Part shown: positions 23,318-34,243 of the stretch, in pieces | Position numbering within the stretch: the first letter of the stretch is position 1 | How the letters are laid out: each line of letters starts with the position of its first letter | Assembly: GCF_918797505.1 (NCBI RefSeq) | Contig: NC_092795.1 | Coordinates: forward strand, 7,969,434-8,033,433 | Reading direction: 5' to 3' | Source: Bemisia tabaci | Taxonomy: Eukaryota; Arthropoda; Insecta; Hemiptera; Aleyrodidae | Length of the DNA stretch: 64,000 nt | Position numbers and translations under genes: made by a program | Notes under the pieces: generated by a model | The model's input: the letters and a program-made list of their open reading frames with translations, nothing else | What the model was told of the DNA's origin: nothing | The model's database searches: none

Positions 23318-24480
23318 CTTATGTGTGCGAGAAAGACAGAAAACAGCCAGGGAGCCTGCTTAAGTGTGCGAGAGAGATAGAAAATCGCCTGGCAGGACGC
23401 CGAGGTGTGCGAGAGGGACAGAAAACAGCCAGGGAGCCCGCTAAAATGTGCGAGAGAGACAGAAAACAGCCGGGGAGCCCGCTTACGTGTGCGAGAGAGA
23501 TAGAAAATCGCCTGGTAGGACGCCGAGGTGTGCGAGAGGGACAGAAAACAGCCAGAGAACCTGCTAATGGGTGCGAAAAAGACAGAAAACAGCCAGGGAG
23601 CCTGTTAAAGTGAGCGAGAGAGATAGAAAATCGCCTGGCGGGACGCCGAGGTGTGCGAGAGGGAGAGAAACAGCCAGGGAGCCCGCTAATCGGTGCGAGA
23701 GAGATAGAAAATCGCCTGGCGGGACAACGAAGTGTGCGAGAGGGAGACAAGGAGCCCGCGAATGGGTGCGAGAGAGACAGAAAACAGCCAGGGAGCCGGC
23801 TAATGGGTGCGAGAGAGAGAAAACAGCCAGAGAGCCCGCTAATGGGTACGAGAGAGACAGAAAACAGCCAGGGAGCCCGCTAATGGGTGCGAGAGAGACA
23901 GAAATCAGCCAGGGAGCCTGCCAAAGTGTGCGAGAGGGATAGAAAATCGGCTCGCGGAACGCCGCGGTGTGCGAGAGGGAGGCAGGGAGCCCCCTAATGT
24001 GTGCGAGGGAGACAGAAAACAGCCAGGGAGCCCGCTAATGTGTGCGAGAGAGAGAAAACAGCCACGGAGCCCGCTAATGGGTGCGAGAGAGACAGATAGC
24101 AGACAGGGTGCCCGCTAATGGGTGCAAGAGGGACAGATAATCGCCTGGCGAGACGACGAGGTGTGCGATAGGGACAGAAATCTGCCAGGGAGCCCGCTAA
24201 TATGTGCGAGAGAGACAAAAAACAGGCAGGGGGCCCACTAATGTGTGCGAGAGGAACAGAAAACAGCCAGAGAGACCGCTTAGGTGTGTGAGAGAGACAG
24301 AAAACAGCATGGGAGCCCGCTTGTGTGCGAGAGCAACAGAAAACAGCCAGGGAGCCCGATTATGTGTACGAGAGGGACAGAAAACAGCCAGGGAGCCCGC
24401 TAATGGGTGCGAGGGGGACAGAAAGCAGCCAGGGAGCCCGCTAAAGTGTGCGAGAGAAATAGAAAACAGCCAGGGAGCCT
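23316..24480 (+). repeat. Minisatellite, ~40-bp unit, block 2
   Basis: About 28 imperfect units of 38-41 bp containing TGCGAGAGAGACAGAAAACA and CCAGGGAGCCCGCTAA. Higher-order variants include units with ATAGAAAATCGCCTGGCGGG. Both strands show long open frames purely from the repeat. The GC content is far above that of flanking DNA. Confidence 0.92.
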
Positions 24481-24536
24481 CGGTAGCCGAGGCTGAGCCT
24501 CTAAGCTAGGCTCGCTCGCCGAGGCACCGCCGAGCG

Positions 24537-25898
24537 GGTGGTAGTGCGCTGGGGAATTCCGTTGCCGGCAAAAGCACCCAAGTGCTTTTTGAGCATGAGC
24601 CCGGGAAAGAACGGCCGTAAACGGGGAGCAGGGCTCATCTTGGATTGGTCGATACGCTGTTTTGTCACCTCTCGCTCTCGCACTCATTGGGCAGATGCGG
24701 CACGTCAAAGGAGACCACTGAGTGCGAGAGAGAGAGATGACAAAACAGCGTATCGACCAATCCAAGATGAGCCCTGCTCCCCGTTTACGGCCGTCCTTTC
24801 CCGGGCTCACGCTCGGAAAGCACTTGGGTGCTTTTGCCGGCAACGGAATTCCCCAGCGCACTACCACCGCGGACCAAATTACGAGGCCCAGCCTGTATTT
24901 TTGCGAGTGTGTGTGTGCGCCAGGTGTCCCTTTGACGAGCCGCGGAATGTTGCATCTGATCAATGAGTGCGAGAGAGATGGACGATTCCGAGGCGGCTTG
25001 GCAAAGCCGAGTGGTCTCCTTTGACGTGCCGCATCTGCCCAATGAGTGCGAGAGAGAGAGACGACAAAACAGCGTATCGACCAATCCAAGATGAGCCCTG
25101 CTCCCCGTTTACGGCCGTTCTTTCCCGGGCTCACGCTCGGAAAGCACTTGGGTGCTTTTGCCGGCAACGGAATTCCCCAGCGCACTACCACCGCGGACCA
25201 AATTACGAGGCCCAGCCTGTATTTTTGCGAGTGTGTGTGTGCGCCAGGTGTCCCTTTGACGAGCCGCGGAATGTTGCATCTGATCAATGAGTGCGAGAGA
25301 GATGGACGATTCCGAGGCGGCTTGGCAAAGCCGAGTGGTCTCCTTTGACGTGCCGCATCTGCCCAATGAGTGCGAGAGAGAGAGACGACAAAACAGCGTA
25401 TCGACCAATCCAAGATGAGCCCTGCTCCCCGTTTACGGCCGTTCTTTCCCGGGCTCACGCTCGGAAAGCACTTGGGTGCTTTTGCCGGCAACGGAATTCC
25501 CCAGCGCACTACCACCGCGGACCAAATTACGAGGCCCAGCCTGTATTTTTGCGAGTGTGTGTGTGCGCCAGGTGTCCCTTTGACGAGCCGCGGAATGTTG
25601 CATCTGATCAATGAGTGCGAGAGAGATGGACGATTCCGAGGCGGCTTGGCAAAGCCGAGTGGTCTCCTTTGACGTGCCGCATCTGCCCAATGAGTGCGAG
25701 AGAGAGAGACGACAAAACAGCGTATCGACCAATCCAAGATGAGCCCTGCTCCCCGTTTACGGCCGTTCTTTCCCGGGCTCACGCTCGGAAAGCACTTGGG
25801 TGCTTTTGCCGGCAACGGAATTCCCCAGCGCACTACCACCGCGGACCAAATTACGAGGCCCAGCCTGTATATTTGCGAGTGTGTGTGTGCGCCAGGTG
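24537..25898 (+). repeat. 324-bp tandem array, first part, starting with an inverted partial unit
   Basis: From about 24721 the sequence repeats with period 324 bp (for example, identical ATG contexts at 24967, 25291 and 25615), with very few differences between units. The first 180 bp (24537-24720) is the reverse complement of the beginning of the array, making a local palindrome. 324 is divisible by three, so a spurious 479-codon frame runs through the minus strand. Element 25899-27011 interrupts the array. Confidence 0.93.
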
Positions 25899-26477
25899 CC
25901 CAAGTAGCAGTGATCGCGATAAATTGCGATTTAATTGGAGAATGTATCGCGATTTTATCGACGTCGCGATTTATTGCAATATTATCAGGAGAAAAATCGC
26001 GATAAATTGCAACAAAATCGCGATATTATCGAACGCGATTTTATAGAGATAAAATTGCAATAAATTGCAATTTTTCATTAACGCATGAATGACGCATATG
26101 AAAGATGTTTCTATTCCGCCGCCGCCGTTTTTACCGAGATCCGTTGGTAACTTAACCATCTCATTTTTTTTTATCAATTATTAGTATAATGTTACAAAGA
26201 CAGACTGGTAAGCTTACCTGAAAACCGGTATTTTTACTGATTTTTTCAGGTAAGAATACCACTTTTATTGGTAATCAATCCCCGGTAACTTTACCATTTT
26301 ATCTCGGTAATTCTACCACAGTCGATAAAAACTATTGGCGTTTTTCCCAAGGTCCATCGGTAACTTTGCCATCTCACTATTATTGGTAATTTTACAGAGA
26401 CAGAATGATGAGATTACCAATAGAACCTTATTTTACCAACCGTATTTCAAGGTATGAAATAAAATACAGAGGAGGGA

Positions 26478-26482
<5 letters not shown>

Positions 26483-26517
<35 letters not shown>
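26483..26517 (+). repeat. Poly(A) run of 35
   Basis: Uninterrupted A35 inside the foldback element. It may be the tail of a retroposed insertion, or slippage-prone sequence. Confidence 0.9.
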
Positions 26518-26520
<3 letters not shown>

Positions 26521-26621
26521 AATGAAAAATCGGTGTCAGTCAACGCAAAGACATAAGTTGTGAGGTTGCGAAGCGCCGATCCATGTATAAGAGGCTTCAA
26601 TTCGCACACGAAAGTCATATA

Positions 26622-26693
26622 GCGGTCATAGCATAGTGACAACGTGCTGGCCTTCCACCGTAGCGATTGGGGTTCGAATCCCCGCGGAGGCTC
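26622..26693 (+). other. tRNA-like segment (pol III box A/B), likely SINE head
   Basis: The box A-like TAGCATAGTGAC (26629-26640) and a perfect box B GGTTCGAATCC (26671-26681) inside GGGGTTCGAATCCCC have tRNA spacing, and CCTTCCACC resembles a Gly-type anticodon region. Flanking stems do not pair as a full tRNA. A non-tRNA tail follows (GACCTGACGGCTGAACCTAA). Confidence 0.6.
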
Positions 26694-27011
26694 CGGGGAT
26701 TTTACGCTCGTCTTCGTCAAAGGACCTGACGGCTGAACCTAACGGCAATCGGCTGACAACTTTAACCCCTTTTTTTTGGCGATTTTATCAATCGCTAGGA
26801 TCATCAACATCTGAGCGATCATCCTCGATCTTATCGCGATAAAATCGCAATTTTTTCGGGCCGATAAAATCGCAATAAAATCGCGAAAAGATCGAGGATA
26901 ATCGCTCAAATGTTGATGATCCTAGCGATTTTATCGCCGATAAAATCGAGGATAATCGCGACTTTATCGGCGATAAAATCGCGATTTTTCCGTTGAAAAA
27001 TGCTACTTGGG

Positions 27012-27392
27012 TGTCCCTTTGACGAGCCGCGGAATGTTGCATCTGATCAATGAGTGCGAGAGAGATGGACGATTCCGAGGCGGCTTGGCAAAGCCGAGTG
27101 GTCTCCTTTGACGTGCCGCATCTGCCCAATGAGTGCGAGAGAGAGAGGCGACAAAACAGCGTATCGACCAATCCAAGATGAACCCCGCTCCCCGTTTACG
27201 GCCGTTCTTTCCCGGGCTCACGCTCGGAAAGCACTTGGGTGCTTTTGCCGGCAACGGAATTCCCCAGCGCACTACCACCGCGGACCAAATTACGAGGCCC
27301 AGCCTGTATTTTTGCGAGTGTGTGTGTGCGCCAGATGTCCCTTTGATGAGCCGCGGAATGCCGCATCTGATCAATAAGTGCAGAGAGATGGA
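27012..27392 (+). repeat. 324-bp tandem array, continuation after the insertion
   Basis: The sequence resumes the 324-bp unit exactly where 25898 left it and carries it slightly beyond one unit before degenerating into minisatellite block 3. Confidence 0.92.
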
Positions 27393-27399
27393 CGATATG

Positions 27400-27745
27400 G
27401 GTGCGAGAGAGACAGAAAACAGCCAGGGAGCCCGCTAATGTGTGCGAGCAGGGAGACAGAGAACAGCCAGGAGGCCCGCTAAGATGTGCGAGAGTGACAG
27501 AAAAAAGCCGGGGAGCCCGCTTAGGAGTGCGAGAGAGATAGAAAATCGCCTGGCGGGACGCCAAGGTGTGCAAGAGGGAGCCAGGGAGCCCCCTAATGTG
27601 TGCGAGAGAGACAGAGAACAGCCAGGGAGCCCGTTATTGGTGCGAAAGAGACAGAAAACAGCCAGGGAGCCCGCTAATGTGTGCGAGAGAGACATAAAAT
27701 CGCCTGCCGGGACGCCATAGAGTGTGCGAGAGAGACAAAAAAGTT
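27400..27745 (+). repeat. Minisatellite, ~40-bp unit, block 3
   Basis: Same unit as blocks 1 and 2 (GTGCGAGAGAGACAGAAAAC...). It ends at about 27745, where AT-rich single-copy DNA resumes. Confidence 0.9.
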
Positions 27746-27816
27746 TGAGTTTGAGAAAAGAGTTTTGAGGAGAAATTCAAAATTGTCCTTGAAATTCCGA
27801 TTGCTGGTTGCTTACT

Positions 27817-28065
27817 TTATAAGACATCACCTAAATTTTGTGATTCAGTACCTGGTACTTTATTTTTGCCCTGGTGTTTGCCCGTTCCACAAGTCAAAAC
27901 ATGAGAACTCAAAATAAGCAGTTCCTGGTTGTGAAAGAAGAGTATTCCAAAGCAACCAATCAAACTCAAGCATAATCCTTCACAATTCATTACGATGTTC
28001 ATCAGGTATCCAGCCTTCTGAGGTGACACAAGTTGTGAACATTTTTTCCCTCTGAACTCTGACAT
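27817..28065 (-). other. Unassigned 82-codon open frame with a hydrophobic segment
   Basis: The minus-strand frame includes AGYLMNIVMNCEGLCLSLIG followed by CFGILFFHNQ, a possible membrane span, and ends in a stop at about 27817. No splice-supported partners or family were recognised. It could be an exon or chance. The surrounding 27746-29847 interval shows nothing else I can name. Confidence 0.2.
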
Positions 28066-28204
28066 TAATGTAGATATTAGAGATAGGTACTTGAATCATC
28101 CTGAAATATTACGGACTACATTTAGCAATTAGAACCTATGATTTCTAGCTCATTATGGATGCAAAATAATGTGCCCCCTGCAGATAGGTGTCTTAATGTA
28201 TGAG

Positions 28205-28255
28205 GAAATTGTAGTTCCAAATTACAAAATGCAGTCCACATGCTCTAGCAAAAGA
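28205..28255. repeat. Dispersed repeat shared with 32915-32960
   Basis: GAAATTGTAGTTCCAAATTACAAAATGCAGTCC matches GAAATTGTAGTTCAAAACTA + CAAAATGTAGTCC near 32918-32953 with few changes. At 32834-32935 the pair CTACAATTTCTGGCT / AGCCAGAAATTGTAG forms the ends of a ~100-bp inverted repeat, so both are probably copies or fragments of one MITE family. Confidence 0.5.
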
Positions 28256-29847
28256 GACTGTTTTGGATTTATAAAAATTGCGATGATTTTACCTGATTGG
28301 TCCTATTATTAACTGACCATAATTCTAAAAACCAAAGAGCAAGGTGACTTTTGACGTCTATGAGATTCACATAAAATGAGAATTGATCTTCTCTCAAAGG
28401 TTGAACTACCAAGAGAGAGGTTACTGTTAGTTGCTGTCACATGTAGTAGCTTTGAAAGTAGCCATGGGCCATGGGTAGAGTCTAAGTTTATGCACTTTTT
28501 AAGTTCGACGGCAGATTAGTTGTTCTCTGTCTGGCGTTGTAAATAAGTAGATGAATCAGGATAGCAGATCCTCTGTCTGTCCTGTGTCTGTCTCTGTGTG
28601 TGTGTCTGTGCGTTAACTCAGTGTGGCGTGAGCTTAAATGATTGCAAAACTAGACAAACGCATAACTCCGTTGTGAAATTTACTTATTTTTGCTTTCACT
28701 TCTTTTCCTCAAAAGAGATCAACCAAAATTTGAACATCATATTTTCTGAGAATACATCATCAGAAAGTTTCAGATGAATCAATCGGGTTTCACAAATTAA
28801 AAATAACTGGTCTCCCTTTAGTAAAATTTAACATTATAGAAATTTTCTCAAGTTGCAAACCTTGCATATGTGTGTTTATCTGATTTCACCATCGATAAAT
28901 GCGTGTTTGCTTGATTTCATACACCTTCGATTAAACTTCATTATAAGAGGGAATGTAACCGTCCACTTGAAAAGGAACCTTCGTCCACAAAAACTTAAGA
29001 ATGAGTCATTCATGCCAAAGCATAGAGGAGTTCTGTACGAAGATTTTGGGATGAAAATTGCCCGAAAATGACAAACCAAACCGTATAAATGTCCATAATA
29101 ATGACAGGCTGAAGTTGATGGTAAATGAAGTATAGTTTCCATAAAAATCTATTTCAAATTTTCAAATGCACACCCACTGGTAGACACAAAAAAAAGAAGA
29201 TTTTTTTGTGAACACTTCAGCTCACAATCGATTTTTCCCAACACTAGAAATATTTTCCTGTTGTCATCTCAAAATAGGATTTTTGCTACTTGATTTGAAA
29301 AAATACAGCACTAAAAAGGTTTTTACTTTGGTCCTTCTTTTTGCAGATGGTCACCAATATGTAATTTTGATTTAAATCAGCAATAAATTTTAGTCATTTT
29401 TTATTTTTGAAAAATTTATTGAACATGAAAAACAGGGTTGCTTTTATGCACGGGCACACACATGTAACAACTTTGTTTACAAGTCTCTCCAGCTCAACGC
29501 CTGTTGATTTAATTAGGTTGAAAAAAAAAAGAGAAAAAAATACTTAATCTTAACCATTGACCAGAGCTAGGTTTTCGATAAAATTACAACAGTTCAATAA
29601 AATTACACAGTGTAGCTTTTGCACTCTGACAAACTGATAAAAAACATACAACTGAACAAAAGGAAACCGTTCAAATTGTTTCTAGCTATATAAATATCTT
29701 AAAAGTACATCTTTGTGGTTCAAACACATGAAAGAAATAGATCGACCAGAGTCTGATTTTTAAGTAATTTGTTTTTTGACGTTGATGTAATTGAAGTACA
29801 TGAGTTCAAATGTCAGGGATGATCTGTAGATCAGAGTCATTGATGTA

Positions 29848-30082
29848 TAATACAATCTAGACCGCGCATTAGGAAATTTCAGCAAGACGAAAGGCAACTC
29901 GGATTGCAATATGTACCGAGACAATGGAAATGCCAAGTCTTGCCTGTGCCGTTGCCTGGTACGCTTTGTATATCCGGCTGTATCAACTAAGCTGAAGGCT
30001 CGTCTTTACCCTAATTTACCCCCCTAGCTGTCTTACCTCCCCCGCCTAAAGTCGGGCCTGGTGCGCGGTCTAGATTGTGTTA
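29848..30082. mobile_element. TA-flanked MITE, 235 bp
   Basis: The ends TAATACAATCTAGACCGCGC and the complement (GCGCGGTCTAGATTGTGTTA) are flanked by TA on both sides (29846-29847, 30083-30084), as in Tc1/mariner-type elements. There is no coding capacity. Confidence 0.8.
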
Positions 30083-30666
30083 TAAGTCAATGATTAGAGT
30101 ACCTTGGAAAGCTGACTTTCATTGCACATTTTTATGGACACTGCATTTGATATCAAATCATTGAAGGATTTCAAGAGGAGTGAATCAAAGATTTTGAAAA
30201 GCAATGAGATTTCAAACTTTAGTTACAGTCGCTGCTCTTCTACCAAAAACAGGACTCTTTCAGCGTCAAATTTTTTTCTAAAAAACTGCTTAAAAAAAAT
30301 ATAGCTTCTACGAGCATTCTAAAAGAAAATTCTGTTTCTTGGTCTAACAAAAAAATGAACTCTTTAGAACTAGACTGTTTGAGCTATACATTTCACTTAT
30401 AACAATGATTTCAAGATACTTTTTGAAAAATTATTTATTTCGATCTGCTGGCAGTAATGTCTATTTTACTTACAAAAATAGATAAAAATATGTCAATTCA
30501 TAAAAAATTCTGAACCAAGAAATACAAAATATCAACATAGACCACGCGCATTTGAAAATCATGTTAGCCTAGTGACATGTAGGCCACTACATACTATCTC
30601 AATGCTTCTGTAATAGCTGATTCTTCCCCCCCCCCTTTTTTTTTGAACCATTACGTCTACATTTCA

Positions 30667-30894
30667 TTGTTTCCTAGACAGAGAAACGTACCATCATTCC
30701 GAGGTTGCAAAATTGACTTAAACAATTTAATATTTAGTTGAATTATGACTGTGAAATTCCGGTCCTAAGTTCCACTGATTTTCAATCAGCAGAAAAATCG
30801 GCGATGGTTTTGATGAAAAGCGCCCACCAGCTGGAGAGTCGAAATTTTGCAACATTGCAATGGATGTTACGTTCCTTTGCCTGGGAAGCAACAA
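30667..30894. mobile_element. MITE with ~48-bp inverted ends
   Basis: The left end GTTTCCTAGACAGAGAAACG...GGTTGCAAAATT pairs with the right end AATTTTGCAAC...CGTTCCTTTGCCTGGGAAGC. The same end sequence appears at 3645-3730. The target duplication is unclear. The intervals 30083-30666 and 30895-32486 hold AT-rich DNA without recognisable features. Confidence 0.7.
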
Positions 30895-32486
30895 TTTAAT
30901 AAATATATTCATCAAACATGTATTTGTAATCCTTTAGGAATGAATCTTAAGAGCAGAGTGAGGATTCTTAACATCATTCCTACAATGGCTGATCATGATT
31001 CTGTGTTATATGATTAGATAGACATGATAATCCTTAAACCTCATTTCTGTCTTTGAGTTTGACTGTTGTTGGAGCAGTTTTACAGTTAGAGGAAAAGGAT
31101 TAGAGTCCAACTGCAAAACTAACGTCGAACTTTAATGCGAGGATAAGGCAAAGTAAGATCACAGAGTTAATTTGTAAAAATCTGTTAAACACTAAAAAGA
31201 CTAATTATACTGGTGTAAATGCCATTTTTGGAAAAATTTTGCAATATCTCACACAATCACTGGCACAATCACACAGAAGAAATAATATGTCTGATAAATT
31301 TATCCGTAATAATGGTCGTAAAAAAAAAAGAAAAAGAAAATCCGACTAAATTACAGGAAGCAACTTTCAACATTTATCTGGTCAGTTTCATTCTGAGAAG
31401 CTGAGGAGTTTTCGTTTTTCAAACCCACCTTCTTAATCTATGTGATAAATTTTCACTTTTTTATCTAAAATTATTTATAAATACAAAGTGAGAGAAGAAG
31501 TGACAAGGATTTTTTATAAAGTGAGTGGTTTTGAGTTTTGAATAACAAATACAGGGTTATGCTTGACAAACAAAATAAAGTCACAAAGATACAGCTGGGT
31601 AAAATGTTTCAGAGAAGTGGGAATACAGCACTTTTCAGGCAGAATGCATTAAAATTTGATGTTCTACGTACCAATTTAGGAATATATTCAGTATTTTAAT
31701 ACATTTTTCCCTGTTCAAAAGATCAAATTTTAGTTATTTAACTGCACTTAGCAGGCATCAAATGAACTTTCTTAAAGAAAAGCAAAAATGAGTTTAAAAT
31801 GTTAACTTAGGAGGTGATATCACACAGTTTTTCTGATGATTTATATATCCGTAGCTTGAATATTATGCTGATTTTCTGTTCATCCCTCAGCAAAAATGAA
31901 TCAATACACTGAGAGAATACACTGACTGGTTGATTTCCAACGGCTTTAAAATTGATGAAGGATATTCAAATTAAGTGCAGACTCTTGGGCCATCTTTTTG
32001 AGGAAATGAATCTTAATTTTGAACGGGGAAAAAATAATAGCAACCAGAAATTTACTTTTTCAAACAAATAAAGCATTTTGTAGGGCTCAGGATCACTGGA
32101 TTGCTTTGAACAGTTACAGGGAAGCAAAATATACATACATAACCTTCCGACATGAATGCCATAATCATCACTGAAAGTTGTAGAGTAGAAAAAATAAAAT
32201 AAAATAAAAAGAGGAAAATTACAAAAATTGAAATGTGAATGGAATAAATTAAAAAACTTTTAAACATTAAGTTCCTACATTGTCTAGAAGAATTGAAAAA
32301 AGCGGTGATATAATACAGCACATGAGAAATTTTCTAATAAATGATGTTATAGGAGTTGGTGTAACTTGAGTAACTACCAACTCTAACAATTTAATTACAG
32401 CCACATTCTACAAACTTGAAATCATTGATCCAGTCACCATTTACAATAATTTTCCAAATTATAATCCACAAAACCTCTTTTTACAG

Positions 32487-32570
32487 TCTATTTTCAAGTT
32501 TCTGAGGATGATTTTGGCTATGAATATATAGGAGAGAGAGTAAAGGCCGCGGTCCAGAGCTGATATGAGA
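32487..32570 (+). other. Coding-like fragment after a good acceptor, plus strand
   Basis: TTTTTACAG is followed by an open frame YFQVSEDDFGYEYIGERVKA-AVQS-stop. Composition and the acceptor suggest a terminal exon, but it is only 28 codons, no upstream exon was found and no family was recognised. Confidence 0.2.
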
Positions 32571-33014
32571 GACATTTGAAATGAGAGATGAGTTGGAGAA
32601 GCAGAATTCCCGGACAAGTATTGCAAAAATTAAGTGCAAATGAGATCGATCGATGGGTTCGGTCTGGAGAAGAGAAGGGAAAATAAAAAGCGCTAAAAAG
32701 AGTGATCATTGGTTCAGCTCAGATTTTTTCACTTATTCACCTTCGTTCTTCATCAAACACTGGAAAGCGATCAAACAACAGTGTCAACTTCATATGAGAG
32801 CCAGGATTAAATGTACTTAATTTTGCAATTAGGCACTACAATTTCTGGCTCATCCATTAAAACACTTACGTACAAGGGGAAACTAATGGTACATACAATG
32901 TTTCTGAACAAAGCCAGAAATTGTAGTTCAAAACTACAAAATGTAGTCCAAATCATAAATTACCGAGAGAACAAAGGACATGAAAAATACTCCACTTCCT
33001 GTTATGCAATTCAT

Positions 33015-33352
33015 CAATTTTTTATGTTTGATTCATATTGACGGCAGACTTGGACCTTTTTCCTGAAGCCAATTGAATTAGAGTAAAAAATTGAATTGAA
33101 AAAATATTCACATGGGCAATTTTTCTGAGATAAAAAAGAATTTACTTTGTTGTTTGGGTGATCTTGTGACGAGGAGTTCCCTGAGCCTCAATGAAGTTAT
33201 CAAAATCAGTTTTATCGATAAGATTCAATTGCATTGTTGTCATTTATGGTATATAATGTTTCTCTTTTTGAAACTTGGGTAGCTGTGGTTTTATATTCCC
33301 CACCACTCATACGAGGCCTCTTGAAGAAATCTTGCCCAAAAGTAAGTAACAC
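33015..33352 (-). other. Coding-like region, minus strand, possible short spliced gene
   Basis: Two frames look protein-like. One reads KRPRMSGGEYKTTATQVSKR and continues to a stop near 33213. The other begins ATG at about 33244 (MTTMQLNLIDKTDFDNFIEA-QGTPRHKITQTT), runs to a donor-like AA|gtaaat (exon end 33146) and can join in phase to a CAG acceptor near 33066 (KKKVQVCRQYESNIKN-stop). The family is unknown. It lies downstream of the GLYR1 3' end. Confidence 0.25.
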
Positions 33353-34243
33353 TTTAATATGCATATGAACATTAAGAGAAACTTGCCAGACAATGTGCGC
33401 TTTCAAGGAAAATGACCATACAAGAATAGTTATGGATCCTTTATTAACATCGCAGTGGGGTACTATGAAAATTACCCCCATGAAAGTAGAGTTGCTACTA
33501 CTGGTCAAATAGTGTCAACATCAAAGGTACACTTAGAAAAAAATGAAAATAAATAAAGTGAGGGGAGAATGAACAATTTAAGAGTGTAAAATAATGTCCA
33601 GGAAAAAAATACTCATTGTCGACCTTTCTTCCATTTCTGGGGCAAAACTAACACTACAGTTAACAGTAAAGATACAAAAAATATATATAAATATTAACAC
33701 ATCATACAAATTGACACCTAACGAGTTGAGTAATGTGAGGAGCATTTCTTAACTGCCTATGGTCGAAATTGCGGGCATTTTATTTGTTAGGCTTCATTAC
33801 TCAACACTCAAAAATAGGCAGATGAAGATTTCTGTCCTTCACTTTGGTGCAGGTTATTTGTGAGAAATTAAAAGTATCATTGATCGTAATTTCACCGGTT
33901 CTAATTTTTGTTGAAATGAAACTAATTTTCTCAAATTTTAGGGTACAGGAAAAAAGTAGAGGTCTCAGAATAAAAAAAATAGGAGCTATTGTGTGTAAAA
34001 TACATACTTTCCTCTTACTTAGAAATATTTTTTCCTCTACCAAAGAAAATTTTTGAGAATGAATTTAGATAATTGGCCCACCATAGAGAATACAAAAAAA
34101 AAAATTGGAAGGATATTTACAGCTGAAGAAAGATAAAACTCACATACAGAATAGGTCAAGGTACAATTAAAGTACGAACGAGTCAAAATTGAGTCATCCA
34201 TAACGAAGCTGATTTTGACATACAAATTATAATTTGGTGAGGA

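Larger units (their letters stand above)
25899..27011. mobile_element. 1.1-kb foldback element with CCCAAGTAGCA ends and tRNA-like core
   Basis: The ends are CCCAAGTAGCA and TGCTACTTGGG, and TG is duplicated at the insertion (the intact array reads GCCAGGTGTCCC). The arms are dense in words such as ATCGCGATAAAATCGC. The interior repeats a second word near GGTAACTTTACCATCTCA (26140-26440), has an A35 run (26483-26517) and a tRNA-like segment. It shares termini, length and layout with 18304-19408. Confidence 0.85.

Noticed and set aside
23319..23942. Arg/Glu- and Ser/Pro-rich frames on both strands
   Set aside because: They follow the ~40-bp minisatellite (GCGAGAGAGACAG) and appear in several frames at once.
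23316..24480. CRISPR-like regular repeats
   Set aside because: There are no unique spacers, units are contiguous and degenerate, and the context is eukaryotic.
24400..25839. 479-codon open frame on the minus strand, the second-longest in the window
   Set aside because: It spans the 324-bp tandem array; 324 is a multiple of three, so an open frame repeats identically. The peptide is a verbatim 108-residue repeat and its partner frames on the other strand are equally open.
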